Origin: Plantago major
Taxonomy: Eukaryota > Streptophyta > Magnoliopsida > Lamiales > Plantaginaceae
Assembly (NCBI GenBank): GCA_026545765.1
Contig: CM048839.1
Location: 86,752,414-86,816,413, forward strand
Length of the DNA stretch: 64,000 nucleotides
Reading direction: 5' to 3'
Shown one piece after another: positions 47,795 to 61,540 of the stretch (position 1 is its first letter; each line of letters begins with the position of its first letter). The position numbers were made by a program, and so were the translations under genes. The notes under the pieces are model-generated. The model ran no database searches. It was given only the letters and a program-made list of their open reading frames with translations, and had not been told where the DNA came from.

Positions 47795-48107
47795 TAGATT
47801 TAATCTTTAATTTTATTGTTTGGCGCGATTTTCTTTTTACTCTATCGAGTCGGGTTTGCGGGTCTCCATTCGAACTTTTTTAAGGGGACAAATGATATAT
47901 GCTGCAGATTAAAAAAATGACATAAAGAAAGAGATGGCACAGATTACAACTTCTAGATTTATAAAAGGATTTTTTTTTTTTTTTGATCGGGCTATGCATA
48001 TGGCATTTACAAATTTTTTCACATCTTCTTTTTATAAAAGTTGGGTCTATAAGAGTTAAATTGCAACGCCATCCACAGGCCTGATCAAATTAAATATATT
48101 AAATTTA

Positions 48108-48386
48108 TAGAAGCGAGTCTGCCCTGTGTCCAAGTGGAAATAGAAGTGAGCCTGTTCAGACCCATACATGCTCAAATGCACATAGGGGTGCACAGTTTAC
48201 TTCCACTTGGGCACCGAATGCGCTCACTTCTATAGATTTATTACTTTAATTTCATTTTTTTTGTGCGATCCCGCCTGGTGCCCAAGTGGAATAGAAGTGA
48301 GCCCGTCCAACACTGTACATGCTAAAAAATGCACATAGGGGTGTGCAGTCTACTTCCACTCGGGCACCGAATGGACTCACTTCTAT
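48108..48386. repeat. Two foldback repeats (48108-48233, 48265-48386)
   Basis: Counterparts of 11093-11218 and 11250-11370. A truncated third left arm follows at 48508 (tagaagcgagcccgctcggt), beyond the point where the left copy of F ends. Confidence 0.6.
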
Positions 48387-48560
48387 ATATTTAATTCTTA
48401 GGTTGAGTTTGTAATATTTATCGCATCTTTTTTTTGTAAAATTTAGGTCTATGAAAGTTAATTGCAACGCCGCCCACATGCCCGAACAAATTAAATATAT
48501 TAAATTTATAGAAGCGAGCCCGCTCGGTGCCCAGGTGGAAATAGAAGTGAGCCCTCCGGG

Positions 48561-49205
48561 CTCGGTAGTTTCAATGGATTCGCTGGTGGATTGATATTTT
48601 AATACCTAAATTGGACAATATCATTTTAGAGAACTTTTCTTATCGTCATGTAAAATAACGAGTTAGATTGCGCGCTCAGAAGTGCAAACTCAAAATGTAC
48701 GCAATGAAATTAACATAACATAGCCACATTTTATATGCCATAGGACTAACCGGTGCGATAGCCATCAGTGTAAGCCACACGTTTCTTAAACACCGAAGCG
48801 GCCGTGCTCGTCCATCAACTAATTGACACACTAAATCAGTTATAGGTAATGGCACCAGTAAATTGTTTTGTTCGTTTGGTATCTGATATAGAAAACAGGG
48901 GGTGGGATAATTAATTAGATTAATTAAGAATGGGCAACTACGAGGGATTAATTACTAGCGTGGATTACACAATTATTTATTATTACATGTTTTGGGAACA
49001 TAAGCTATGACTTGGTGTGGATACAAGCTTTTGCAGGCCTATTAAGATGCTAGTTTCATTAGGCTTTGTAGCTAAATACATGATCATAAAAAAGGTGCGT
49101 GGTGGGATTGATATTTTGCCACATAAAGCAGAACAGCAAAAACTGGCAGGACAGGTCATGGACAAAGCCACTAAATGAATTGAAGGCAGTAGTATTACAC
49201 CATAC
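48561..49205. other. Unassigned AT-rich stretch
   Basis: No gene or repeat family is recognised. A small palindrome (agtagtat / atactact) lies at about 49184-49208, at the edge of the inverted-repeat arm. Confidence 0.4.
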
Positions 49206-50338
49206 TACTACTGAAGTATTTAACTATTTAACTCAGTACAAGTTATCCAAAGAGACGAGAAACTGGTATTTTGGTGGTGACTTACTTTAACACTGGACCT
49301 TCACATATGTGATATTCAGAATCATCTTTTAAGCCATTCAGAATGGCTTAAGATTCCAGTTCCTATTTTGCTTTAAATTGCATTACATCATGCAAGAAAA
49401 TATTTATTCAGACTTCCGGAACCATATTTCAATTTATCAATACTACATGTTATTCCATTAATAACTTGGCATTCACAAAGTCTTTTTAATCCGTCTAGAA
49501 AGAGAGTCCTCCGGGAGACTTTCTTTGGCAAATCGAATAAAACAAAGGTCAGAAATAACAGATTGCAGGCATGTAACCTAGCCCTACGGCACCTTGCCTT
49601 TACCATCTTCACAACCTTTAAAAACTATGGGTGGATGGACTGGTGGGGGGGGTGGGGTGCCATAAAACATTTACTACAAGAGCAGATTGTTCCACCTAAA
49701 ACTCCAAACGAAAAGAATGCAACAAAATTCAGTCGCTCATAGTTGACCTGGACATTACTTGCTTGGTTATGAAAATTAGATGTAGTGTAATTTGGAACAG
49801 AATATGTTATTATCGGATGAGAAAATTCAGCATCCTAGACCTAAAACACGAAGGCAGGGCATACTAACCAGTACCAGCTCCATTGATGAGACGAACCAGT
49901 CTAAGGTATGTACCTAGCACAATAAAGAAGCCTACATCACAGGATATGATTTGTACGCTGGCCTAGAACTTGCAAATACATAACCACAGGAATCAGTATG
50001 CAACTCCAACATTAAAAGTCAAAACCACACCAAGAGGAGCTGGTAGACTAATCAACAACACGGGAGTCGGTGCGCAAGCTCTCCCATTCCCATCAAAAGC
50101 CAAAAACAGTACCGGGATAAATACTTGACAATTCAGACAAACTTGCATTCATATCGTAAAAGAATCGAAGTAACCAGTGAAGTGAAACAACTAAATCAAC
50201 AACCACATTCAATTATAAAAGTGTCTAATCCAAATAAGATTTGGAGATAACTGCTTTAAATTCTTCCAACAAACATCATAGCTAACAAAATTTTAGAATG
50301 TCCGGGGCAAAATGCCACACAAAGTGTTCCACTGCCAA

Positions 50339-51291
<953 letters not shown>

Positions 51292-51314
51292 TCACCTCAC
51301 GACACAACTTCCAC

Positions 51315-51341
51315 TTTATATAGCACGCCCACCTAGGATTT
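51315..51341 (-). promoter_or_regulatory. Promoter motifs of the left ubiquitin-eL40 copy
   Basis: Minus strand: TATATAAA at 51322-51315, and the telo-box position at 51341-51334 reads AAATCCTA where the right copy has AAACCCTA. A tgggcg motif lies between them. Confidence 0.7.
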
Positions 51342-51939
51342 GCCTTTGCAAACTCTTAAAGGTCCAAATTTATTTTCTTTTTACAATTCTTTCAAATTTA
51401 ATTTTTTTTTCATTTTCTTTTAGACTTCATTTGGTTTGAGGAAAAATAAAAAAATAGAGAAAAATAAGATTTCCGGAAAAATATGAGAGAAAAACAACTT
51501 TCTTATTTGGTGGAGATAGATGTATTTTATATAGATTTTCATAAATTTTTCAGGATTTACTGAAAACTACCAAATGGTAGAAAATAATATTTTCTCCTAT
51601 TTTTTTCTAATTACAAATTTGTCCAAAAGTCAACAACACTGTTGACATGGATCTGATTTTTGCTAATGTGGAAGGAAAAGTTGAAGTTACTAACCAAAAT
51701 GCCATCAAGTATTTTGATTTTTCATTTTCTTTAATTCCTTTTTCTTATTTTCTTTTCTTTTCCCTTTTTCCTTTTCAACCTGTTTTAGAAAATTACAAAT
51801 TCAAGTACCTTGGTAACATCTAATTCACCAATGACTACCCATGAGTTTTCTAAAAACCTCAAAAAAAGCCCCTCAACTTTTGAATCGAATTAAAACATTA
51901 ACGAACAATAACCAAAATCGAACCAATTAAGCAATTCGG

Positions 51940-52047
51940 GGGCGAATTCGCCCTACCCGTCGCTAAAATGAGCGATCCGCCGTTAAGGGGCGACGGATAA
52001 CTATCCTTTACTCCTTTTCGTCGCTAATTTAAAGAATTCTTGTAGTG
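51940..52047 (-). mobile_element. CACTA-type terminus, left arm
   Basis: Reading on the minus strand from 52047: CACTACAAGAATTC, followed by subterminal repeats tagcgacg, tccgtcgcccc and cgtcgctaaa. CACTACAAGAA is the classical En/Spm (CACTA) end. The element's interior would extend toward the ubiquitin gene. The mirror copy is at 57316. Confidence 0.8.
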
Positions 52048-52210
52048 CATTGGAGCTGTAAAATAGCTCAAAGCTCCATCCTTGGAGCTATGTAAAATAG
52101 TGAGCCCTTACCTACCTAATTAAGTTATTAAATCTCTTTAAATAAGAAATAAGGGATTGAATTCTTATCTATCACAAAGGGTCTCCAAAAATACGAGTTC
52201 ACAGCTATAA

Positions 52211-52914
52211 GGCCTTCTCCAGCAGAGTTCCAAACCGAGTTCCAAATCGGTTTGGGACTCACAACTCAATTCAAGTAGTCTGTTGCGAACCAATGGTCAT
52301 TTCCTTTTTTTTTTTTTTTCATTTCTTTTCTTGTTCTTTCCCCATTTCTTGCTTCCATTCCTCTTTTCTTGTTTTCTTTCATCTTTTCTACTTTTATCTT
52401 TTTTATTATTTTTCATTTTTCTTGAATATTTTCATATGATAATAATTATATGTACCAATAGAAATATACTTATACATTACTTCTCAAATTTAAAATACAT
52501 ATTATTTGAATTTAAAATCACACTTGTAGAATGTAGTATTTTAATTGTTGTAATTTTTATTTTCAATTATTGTAATTTTCAATTTCAAGTATTGTAATTT
52601 TCAATTTCAAATATTGTAGTTTTTTTAAGTAATGTAATTTTTATTTCAAGTAATATATTTTAAAAAAAATAATGTGATTTTTTTATAATTTATTAATAAT
52701 ATTTTAATAAATTCAAGAATAAAGTTTAAGAGGAAATGAGAAAAGAAAATAAAATGAAAAATCAAGTTTGAAAGAAATTTGAAAAGAAAATAATTTTTGG
52801 GCCTCACTGTTGGAGTAGAGAATTGTGGAGAGTTGCAAAGTGAGTTGCAGTAAGTGGAATGCTGACGTGGCAGAGATTTTGGGACTGAGTGAGTTGCAAT
52901 TGCTGGAGATTGCC
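52211..52914. mobile_element. Harbinger-type MITE in the inverted-repeat spacer
   Basis: The termini GGCCTTCTCCAGCA and TGCTGGAGATTGCC are inverted repeats with two mismatches. They are flanked by taa at 52208-52210 and 52915-52917, the 3-bp target typical of PIF/Harbinger elements. The interior is AT-rich, with poly-T runs and repeats of tattgtaattttcaatttca. No transposase frame is present. Confidence 0.75.
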
Positions 52915-52917
52915 TAA

Positions 52918-54240
52918 GGGAGATGGAATTTCGCGGGTTGTAAAAATTCTTCTTTATTATCCAATCTAGGTCTTAACATGACTCTATTTAGTCTCTCTGT
53001 TGAAAATGAAAGAGCGCATCTTTACCATAGGACTAGAATAAAACAATCCAAAACTCGGAGGCCTTTTATTATATATTATTTATTATTTAGGGCTCTAACT
53101 TTCTACAATTATTTTATTAGTTAGTTGATTTATTCCCTATTCTCCCTACAAATTTAATAGGCCTCGCTGTCTTGCGCAAAAATATTTCCTTAATTTTTCG
53201 AAAGAGTAGTCTTTCGCTTGTCCTAGAAATTACGTGTTTTTACTTAAATTTACCTATTATTATAATTCGACAATATGGCCTTCGTCTTAATCTGGAGTTC
53301 TGGACTATACTATAAGTTCTTTTCTAGGTTCTCCGGAGTATTCGCTTTGATGACTATTTTTTATTATTGACAAGTTTCCTAAACCAAGTTTTTTTACAAT
53401 ACACGTTCTTTAAAAATTACTATTATATACAAGGTTTTCTACTCTTTTCTTAGTTTAGATAACTTGGGAGTTTGTATAGAAAATAATATATTAGGATACT
53501 ATCAGGTTTACAATTTGGTATTTGTGGTAGGGGAATAGTTATTCACGTTGGCCCTGCAGTTCTATTTTTCGTTTGGTAACTAATGCCTACCTCTCATCCT
53601 TTCCCTAGGTACTTATTTCCATAGCTTTGCGAGACCCCGTATATGATTGTTAAGTTAAAATAAAGAAGAAAGATGGAATTTAGTAAAATGTTAGCTCGTA
53701 TTTGAAAAAAGGGTAGCTTGAAGTAAAACTTAAAATTAAAAATGCTTTGGATTGGAAGTTATTAATTATACTTCTTTCTGGATAATTATAAAGAACACAG
53801 ATCTCGTAAGAAAAAATAGGTAGAGGTAGAGACTTCCCTAATTATAATAATCCAGAGCCTAAATAAAATAGGGAGAATGCCCACTTGCGTAGATTTTTCC
53901 CTGATCCGCTTAGTATAGTTTAGTGCGATGGTGTTAGTAAACTTATACTTACAGGTTTACGGCTTTATAACCTAATGTGAAAAATTATCTCTATTTTCTT
54001 TCTACGTCTATGCTTATGTTATTGGTACTTCTAGCAAAAAATACTTGTAACCAACCAACCATTTCGTATTTCCTGAATAGTTGAAATAGCTAAATAAGGT
54101 CATACTGAGGAATCTCTATCCTTTCCGAAGTATTTAAGGCAGTCCTCAATTCCAGCCAGAAAAACAAGATTTTATTAGATTGACCAAAGTCTTTCACAAG
54201 TTTCTCTTTTTCGGTAGAGTCAAATTTGTTGTTGTCTGAT
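52918..54240. other. AT-rich DNA without recognised genes
   Basis: I find no gene, no repeat family and no long frame. Base composition and short frames do not identify the origin. An organelle-derived insertion is possible but unsupported. Confidence 0.35.
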
Positions 54241-54517
54241 TTTTTTTTTTTTTTTGGTAAGACTAGATGTATTAAGGCTTAAGAGCCAATGTGAAAACCC
54301 AAAGTCTTTACTATTGTAAATTCAAGGAGATATGAGCTCGACTTCCTCTTTTTTTTACTCTTTAGGCTCTGTTCTTTTCAACTTAAAACTCGTTCAATTT
54401 AGTTCAGTTCAGTTCAATTCCATTCGATTCGATTCGATTCGATTTCGTCTTGATTCGATTCGATTCGATTCGATTCATTAAATTCATATTATTATTATTG
54501 TTGTTGTTGTAGTTGTT

Positions 54518-54589
<72 letters not shown>

Positions 54590-54590
54590 T
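54241..54590. repeat. Poly-T run and microsatellites
   Basis: A T run at 54241-54255 may mark the 3' end of a small retroelement on the minus strand. (GATTC)n-type repeats follow at 54424-54477. Then an (AAT)n tract changes into (ATT)n at about 54520-54590, which makes a long perfect foldback. Confidence 0.75.
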
Positions 54591-55727
54591 TATCATTTAT
54601 TTACACACCCGATCTTTTGTACGAGGAAAAATAAGAAAATTTATCAAATTGAGTTATTTTCAACTTTTTTTTTTCTTTCTTTTTAATACGACTTTTAGTA
54701 GATCAATGAAATAAAGAGTATAGTTACAATTTGAACTAACAAAAAATCTACATGTTCAAAAACTCCAAAACAAGTTAAATCAAACCAAAAGTCGGACCAA
54801 ACTTTATAAAAATAATATTATATATCACAAATATTGAAAAATGACATTTATTCCTCCATATTATCTTCCTCAGACTCTATATTATCTTCCTCGGACTCTA
54901 TATTATCTTCCTCGGGCTCTATATTGCCTGGAATAGAGCGCCAAATTCTCAATGTTATCTCCTTGCGCACCCTGTTCATCGTTTCTTTTCTTGTCGGGTT
55001 CAATAAATCATTATCCACTCCACCTTGGACATTGATATCATGTTGCAAAACTAGACAAAGACAGTTTATACGACGAGTAAAATTCGGTTTTAATCGAGTT
55101 ATCATTCTCATATTGTTTTCCACGCGGTTGGTTTTAAAGTTTGTTATACAATAATAAATAAAAATGTAAAGTGACAGAAAAAGAGTAGGAAGAATGTGAG
55201 AAAGATGACAAAAATAATATATTTTTTTAATTTTGATTATATATACCATCATATAATTGTTATTATTATTACACAATAATTTCTTGATTCGATTCGATTA
55301 GTTTGATTTTGATTCGATTCAATTAATTCGATTCGATTCGGTAAATTTGATTGAAAAGCATACCGCTCTATTAAGTCTATATTAAGTAAGTTTAGAATGT
55401 GAACTAAATAAAAAGTAAGTATGGAACAATAAGGTACAGAGTTATTCAACCACGTGTGTTGCTTAGTAGCAAATAAATAGTCTAAATATATAGAGTCGAT
55501 GTTCTTCCAGCTCTTCTGAAAAAGTCTATAGAATAGAATAGAATCTTTAACTTCTTACTATAATTACAATTACAAAATTCCAAGAACACATCGGAACCGG
55601 TCAAATAAATAAGAAAAGTTATCAGTTGGAAGGTCTTGAAAATAAAAAGTCAATAACACCGTTTCTGTAAGTAATAAGTCGTCGAGAAGTCATTGTTTAG
55701 ACCTTACGTCATGCAATGGATAATAAG
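54591..55727. other. AT-rich DNA, unassigned, with further GATTC repeats
   Basis: More (GATTC)n-like sequence is at 55283-55340. A 142-residue minus-strand frame (54848-55276) contains the repeated residues ESEEDNIESEEDNIESEEDN from a 21-bp tandem repeat (tctatattatcttcctcgga) and otherwise has no recognisable domain. I do not call it a gene. Confidence 0.35.
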
Positions 55728-56545
55728 AAAGGACGAGTTCCGTTCTAAAAAGAAACTACAACAATAAAGTTATTTCCCTTGATTTATTAAAAACTTATTC
55801 TATAAAAAAATGACACGCTTATTTATGCAATCAATGACCAGTCATATAAATAAAATATAATAGAGCAGGAGTTTCCTTATTCTGAATGATAGTTGTACAT
55901 TCTTTTACTTTAACTTCTATATTTCTATATTATAATTTATAAGCTATATACTATATAAGACAAGTCTCAAAAAGACTTCCATGGAGAAGCCGTATATAAT
56001 ATATATTATAATATATAATATATAAAAACTCTGTAAATGCCAAGGAAAGGGATAAAACCAAAAAAGAAATGACTAATTGCGGTAGTTTGTCAAAATGTGG
56101 AATTTATATATTCCTAGAAGAAATAGAAAAAGTACTACACTGGGCTTATTTTTAGGTACTTCTTTGGGACTATTATATAAAACAAACAGCTCTGTAATAA
56201 CTCAAAATAATAGAAGAATAATAGAGCCGATTGGCAATTTGTGAAAGTAGATTAAAGTCATTCTCAAGCATAAAACTAGAAAATCGATTATACAAATAAT
56301 ATCATCTAAAAAATCGAAAATATAGAAATACACAAAGATTCTTTTTGTTATGACCATATTTGCGTGTTAATGAATCTTCTAAGACCTAGAATAGAAAGAA
56401 AAAGAGAATTAACCTTATCAGAATATTAATTAGAAGTGTTTGTGAGTTCTAGGAAGTTAGTATTTTTTTTTTGCAAGAAAGAAGGAATTAGTTATTTCTC
56501 TGCAACAAAGCAATTTTATTCACCAAAGTAAAAAAAAGTAGATAT
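55728..56545. repeat. Third, inverted copy of part of block F
   Basis: Reverse complement of about 8450-9301 (and of 42990-43635 plus 45795-45980). It has no LINE and no adjoining LTR. It stops about 35 bp short of the LTR boundary found in the other copies and about at ttattag at the other end. Confidence 0.85.
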
Positions 56546-57279
56546 CAACTATTTTCACGCAGAAAGTCTAATTTTGCTATTCCTCCTGTAAAGAGTCAAC
56601 TCCAAAAGAAGGATAAAGGTCTTTTTCTATTTCCTTATAGAATAGAAGCTGCTACATAACGAATAAAGTATAGGAAGTTTTTAATTTTGATTTTTTAGCC
56701 GGTATTTAATCAAAAACAAATCTATGTATAGGTAGTCAATCTTTATTAACTCTTCTAATGAAATAATGAAACTAGGTTAAACAATTATATTCCTGTATTC
56801 AAAGCTAACTGCTCAGTAGTTTTATAGTTCATTGTGTCTAGTATTTTAGAAGGGATCCATTCGCGGGAAGTACTACATCAGAACTAAGATTTGATGTTTA
56901 TGCTTTGTTTTTAGATTTTAGATGAATTAATAAAAGAAATATATTTTAGATTTTGAAGATTATTAGTTTAATGATTTAATCCAAGATCAAGGATTTAGCT
57001 TTATCAACAACTTTAGGAATTTTAGGAAGGAATATAAAAACAACTAGGAGTTAAAGTAAGAAGAATCCACTAAGGAGTATATTATATCGTACGGTCTGTC
57101 AGATAAGGATAAGTGTAATTTACGTAGAGAATTAGAGAACATACAATATACAGGATCCTTTGACTTTTGCTAGTATAACTGCTCGGTGTTCCTCTCTAAA
57201 ACTTTCTTCGAGCCTGTTTCTAGTACATTCAATTATAGCTCCAAGCTCCATTCTTGGGCTCCATCGGAGCTGTAAATTT
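56546..57279. other. Unassigned AT-rich stretch
   Basis: No gene seen. Near 57225-57300 there are palindromic agctccaagctccatt / ggatggagcttggagc sequences, which also flank the left arm at 52055-52100. Confidence 0.4.
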
Positions 57280-57315
57280 AAGGATGGAGCTTGGAGCTAT
57301 TTTACAACTCCAATG

Positions 57316-57440
57316 CACTACAAGAATACTTTAAATTAGCGACGGAAAGGGGTGACGGATAGTTATCCGTCGCCCCTTAACGGCGGATCGCTCATTTTAG
57401 CGACGGATAGGGCGAATTCGCCCCCGAATTGCTTAATTGG
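57316..57440 (+). mobile_element. CACTA-type terminus, right arm
   Basis: CACTACAAGAATAC at 57316 is followed by subterminal repeats ttagcgacgga, gttatccgtcgcccc and tagcgacggatag. The 3 bp before it are atg. Very similar subterminal motifs resume at 60285, before a CACTA transposase gene, so this could be the 5' end of that element, with the ubiquitin segment inside. Confidence 0.8.
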
Positions 57441-58023
57441 TTCGATTTTGGTTATTGTTCGTTAATGTTTTAATTCGATTCAAAAGTTGAGGGGCTTTTT
57501 TTGAAGTTTTTAGAAAACTCATGGGTAGTCATTGGTGAATTAGATGTTACCAAGGTACTTGAATTTGTAATTTTCTAAAACAGGTGGAAAAGGAAAAAGG
57601 GAAAAGAAAAGAAAATAAGAAGAAGGAATTAAAGAAAATGAAAAATCAAAATACTTGATGGCATTTTGGTTAGTAACTTCAACTTTTCCTTCCACATTAG
57701 CAAAAATCAGATCCATGTCAACAGTGTTGTTGACTTTTGGACAAATTTGTAATTAGAAAAAAATAGGGGAAAATATTATTTTCTACCATTTGGTAGTTTT
57801 CAGTAAATCCTGAAAAATTTATGAAAATCTATATAAAATACATCTATCTCCACCAAATAAGAAAGTTGTTTTTCTCTCATATTTTTCCGGAAATCTTATT
57901 TTTCTCTATTTTTTTATTTTTCCTCAAACCAAATGAAGTCTAAAAGAAAATGAAAAAAAAAAAATAAATTTGAAAGAATTGTAAAAAGAAAATAAATTTG
58001 GACCTTTAAGAGTTTGCGAAGGC

Positions 58024-58050
58024 AAACCCTAGGTGGGCGTGCTATATAAA
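58024..58050 (+). promoter_or_regulatory. Promoter motifs of the right ubiquitin-eL40 copy
   Basis: A telo-box AAACCCTA at 58024-58031, a gtgggcg motif, and TATATAAA at 58043-58050 precede the ATG by about 50-75 bp. Telo-boxes and such motifs are usual in plant ribosomal-protein gene promoters. Confidence 0.75.
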
Positions 58051-58073
58051 GTGGAAGTTGTGTCGTGAGGTGA

Positions 58074-59032
<959 letters not shown>

Positions 59033-60157
59033 TTGGCAGTGGAACACTTTGTGTGGCATTTTGCCCCGGACATTCTAAAATTTTGTTAGCTATGATGTTT
59101 GTTGGAAGAATTTAAAGCAGTTATCTCCAAATCTTATTTGGATTAGACACTTTTATAATTGAATGTGGTTGTTGATTTAGTTGTTTCACTTCACTGGTTA
59201 CTTCGATTCTTTTACGATATGAATGCAAGTTTGTCTGAATTGTCAAGTATTTATCCCGGTACTGTTTTTGGCTTTTGATGGGAATGGGAGAGCTTGCGCA
59301 CCGACTCCCGTGTTGTTGATTAGTCTACCAGCTCCTCTTGGTGTGGTTTTGACTTTTAATGTTGGAGTTGCATACTGATTCATGTGGTTGTGTATTTGCA
59401 AGTTCTAGGCCAGCGTACAAATCATATCCTGTGATGTAGGCTTCTTTATTGTGCTAGGTACATACCTTAGACTGGTTCGTCTCATCAATGAAATGATCTT
59501 GGTTAGTATATGCCTTCGTGTTTTAGGTCTAGGATGCTGAATTTTCTCATCCGATAATAACATATTCTGTTCCAAATTACACTACATCTAATTTTCATAA
59601 CCAAGCAAGTAATGTCCAGGTCAACTATGAGCGACTGAATTTTGTTGCATTCTTTTCGTTTGGAGTTTTAGGTGGAACAATCTGCTCTTGTAGTAAATGT
59701 TTTATGGCACCCCACCCCCCCCACCAGTCCATCCACCCATAGTTTTTAAAGGTTGTGAAGATGGTAAAGGCAAGGTGCCGTAGGGCTAGGTTACATGCAA
59801 CTGTTATTATTCTGACCTTTGTTTTATTCGATTTGCCAAAGAAAGTCTCCCGGAGGACTCTCTTTCTAGACGGATTAAAAAGACTTTGTGAATGCCAAGT
59901 TATTAATGGAATAACATGTAGTATTGATAAATTGAAATATGGTTTCGGAAGTCTGAATAAATATTTTCTTGCATGATGTAATGAATTTAAAGCAAAATAG
60001 GAACTGGAATCTTAAGCCATTCTGAATGGCTTAAAAGATGATTCTGAATATCACATATGTGAAGGTCCAGTGTTAAAGTAAGTCACCACCAAAATACCAG
60101 TTTCTCGTCTCTTTGGATAACTTGTACTGAGTTAAATAGTTAAATACTTCAGTAGTA
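59033..60157 (+). other. 3' flank of the right ubiquitin-eL40 copy
   Basis: This contains the presumed 3' UTR and downstream DNA, mirrored at 49206-50338. A 73-residue frame at 59755-59976 is nearly duplicated on the other arm (49388-49612), but I recognise nothing in it, and the two differ around residues 15-19. The stretch has no other gene. Confidence 0.45.
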
Positions 60158-60280
60158 CTACCTCCATTTTAGAAAAAGTGTTATATTTTTACTTTGACCG
60201 GTCAACTGTATTCGAGTATGACCACAAATTACTCATAAACGATAATAGTAAATTACTCACAAATTACATTTTAAGTTATC
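60158..60280. repeat. Possible MITE fragment
   Basis: tacctccattttagaaaaag and atttttactttgaccggtca resemble the ends of Stowaway-type MITEs (ctccctccgtccc..), but only one end is visible. It begins exactly where the inverted repeat ends. Confidence 0.35.
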
Positions 60281-60284
60281 CGTC

Positions 60285-60565
60285 GCCCTTAACGACGGAT
60301 AAACGCCCTATCCGTCGCTAATCCGTCATTGTATCCGTCGCTAAATAGCGACGGATATTTCTACCTGTCGCTATTTAGCGACGGATAAACTATCCGTCGT
60401 TAAGGCTTTGTTGACTTTTAAAATAATAAAAAAGGAAAATAGAAATTTAACGATGGATAGATTATTCGTCGTTAAAAGTAATAAAAAAATAAAAAAAAAT
60501 TAAAACCAGTCGCTATATAGCGATGGATAGCTATCCATAGCGACGGAGCTATCCGTCGCTAAAAC
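60285..60565 (+). repeat. CACTA subterminal repeats
   Basis: Many copies of tccgtcgcta / tagcgacgga in both orientations (for example 60284, 60313, 60336, 60348, 60374, 60392, 60530 and 60552). Dense, short, inverted and direct repeats of this kind are the usual transposase-binding region next to CACTA termini. Confidence 0.8.
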
Positions 60566-60579
60566 AGCCTAAAAAACGG

Positions 60580-61540
60580 GCAGAAGCCCTTCTTCTTCCC
60601 CATTTTTTCTCTGTTTCTCTTTTCTTCTTCTCCCTTCTCCATTTTCGCCATTTGTGAAGTCCGACCAAAACTCCACCATTCCGGCCAATCTTGGAGTCTT
60701 TTCGAAGCTCGTTCAACAAGGAACTCGGGTGGCTCTTCAATTTCATCCTTCTTCGGCTATTTTTCCCGTAATTAAAGGTATTAGTCTAAAACCCTTACTT
60801 TTCTAAATTTGGAATTTTTGCTAATTTCGATCAATTGTATGTTTTTAAACTCATCTACTAGCTAATATAGCTTATATTAAGTAGTGGGTTAAGCTTCAGG
60901 TTGTGCAATTGATTGATTTATTGTAAAATTGATTTGTTAGTATGATGTTTGTAAGTATGTATGGTATTTAGTTTGATGTTTTCGTATATGTATTAGGATT
61001 AGTGGTTGTAGTATATTGATGTTTGTAGGATTTGGTTGAGTATTTGGAGACCATTTAGATTTATTGATTTTGGTGGTTGTAGTATAATTGGCTCGTATAA
61101 TTCGTAAAATGCATGTATTTATAATTTATAATTCGTATAAAAAATTGCTAATTGTAATGGGAATATAATACATAAATTGGTAATTGTAATGAGAATATAA
61201 TACATAAATTGGTAATTCGTATAAAAAAAATTGGTAATTGGTAATTCGTATAATTCGATGGGAATATAAATTGGCAATTCGTATAAAAAATTGGTAATTC
61301 GTAATTTATAATTTATAATTTATAATTCGCATAATTGAAATGCTTTTAATTTATAATTTGGTAATTGTAATGGGAATATAAAAAAATTGCATGAAAAAAA
61401 CTTTAAATGTAAAACGCATATAATTCATGAAATTTGGAACGTATTATAATTAACAATGCAATTATAGCCACGAATTGGAATTGAGTTGAAATTCAATACG
61501 ATCTAATAAATTTAGACGTGTCAGGTTATATAATCATCCA
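60580..61540 (+). other. 5' untranslated region and intron of the CACTA transposase gene
   Basis: A pyrimidine-rich stretch (60590-60660) and a short exon end at AAAG|gtatta (donor at 60778). A possible acceptor is cgtgtcag at 61524, shortly before the ATG at 61541, giving a 747-bp leader intron. The interval is AT-rich and has tandem variants of ggtaattcgtataaaaaatt and aatttataatttataattcg at 61190-61340. Confidence 0.45.

Larger units (their letters stand above)
42953..48505. repeat. Flanking repeat block F, right copy (LINE-interrupted)
   Basis: 42953-43635 and 45795-48505 match 8415-11489. The LINE lies between them. About 310 bp at 47523-47850 are present here but not in the left copy, which jumps from aaatatat to caagtcgggtttgcgg at 10845. 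No gene is seen in F itself. Confidence 0.8.

Noticed and set aside
49388..49612. 74-residue frame mirrored at 59755-59976
   Set aside because: Present in both arms only because the arms are copies. There is no domain, no promoter, and the copies differ by an indel-like change in the middle.
60549..60746. Minus-strand Lys/Arg-rich frame upstream of the transposase
   Set aside because: It is the complement of a pyrimidine-rich 5' leader; low-complexity composition explains the open frame.
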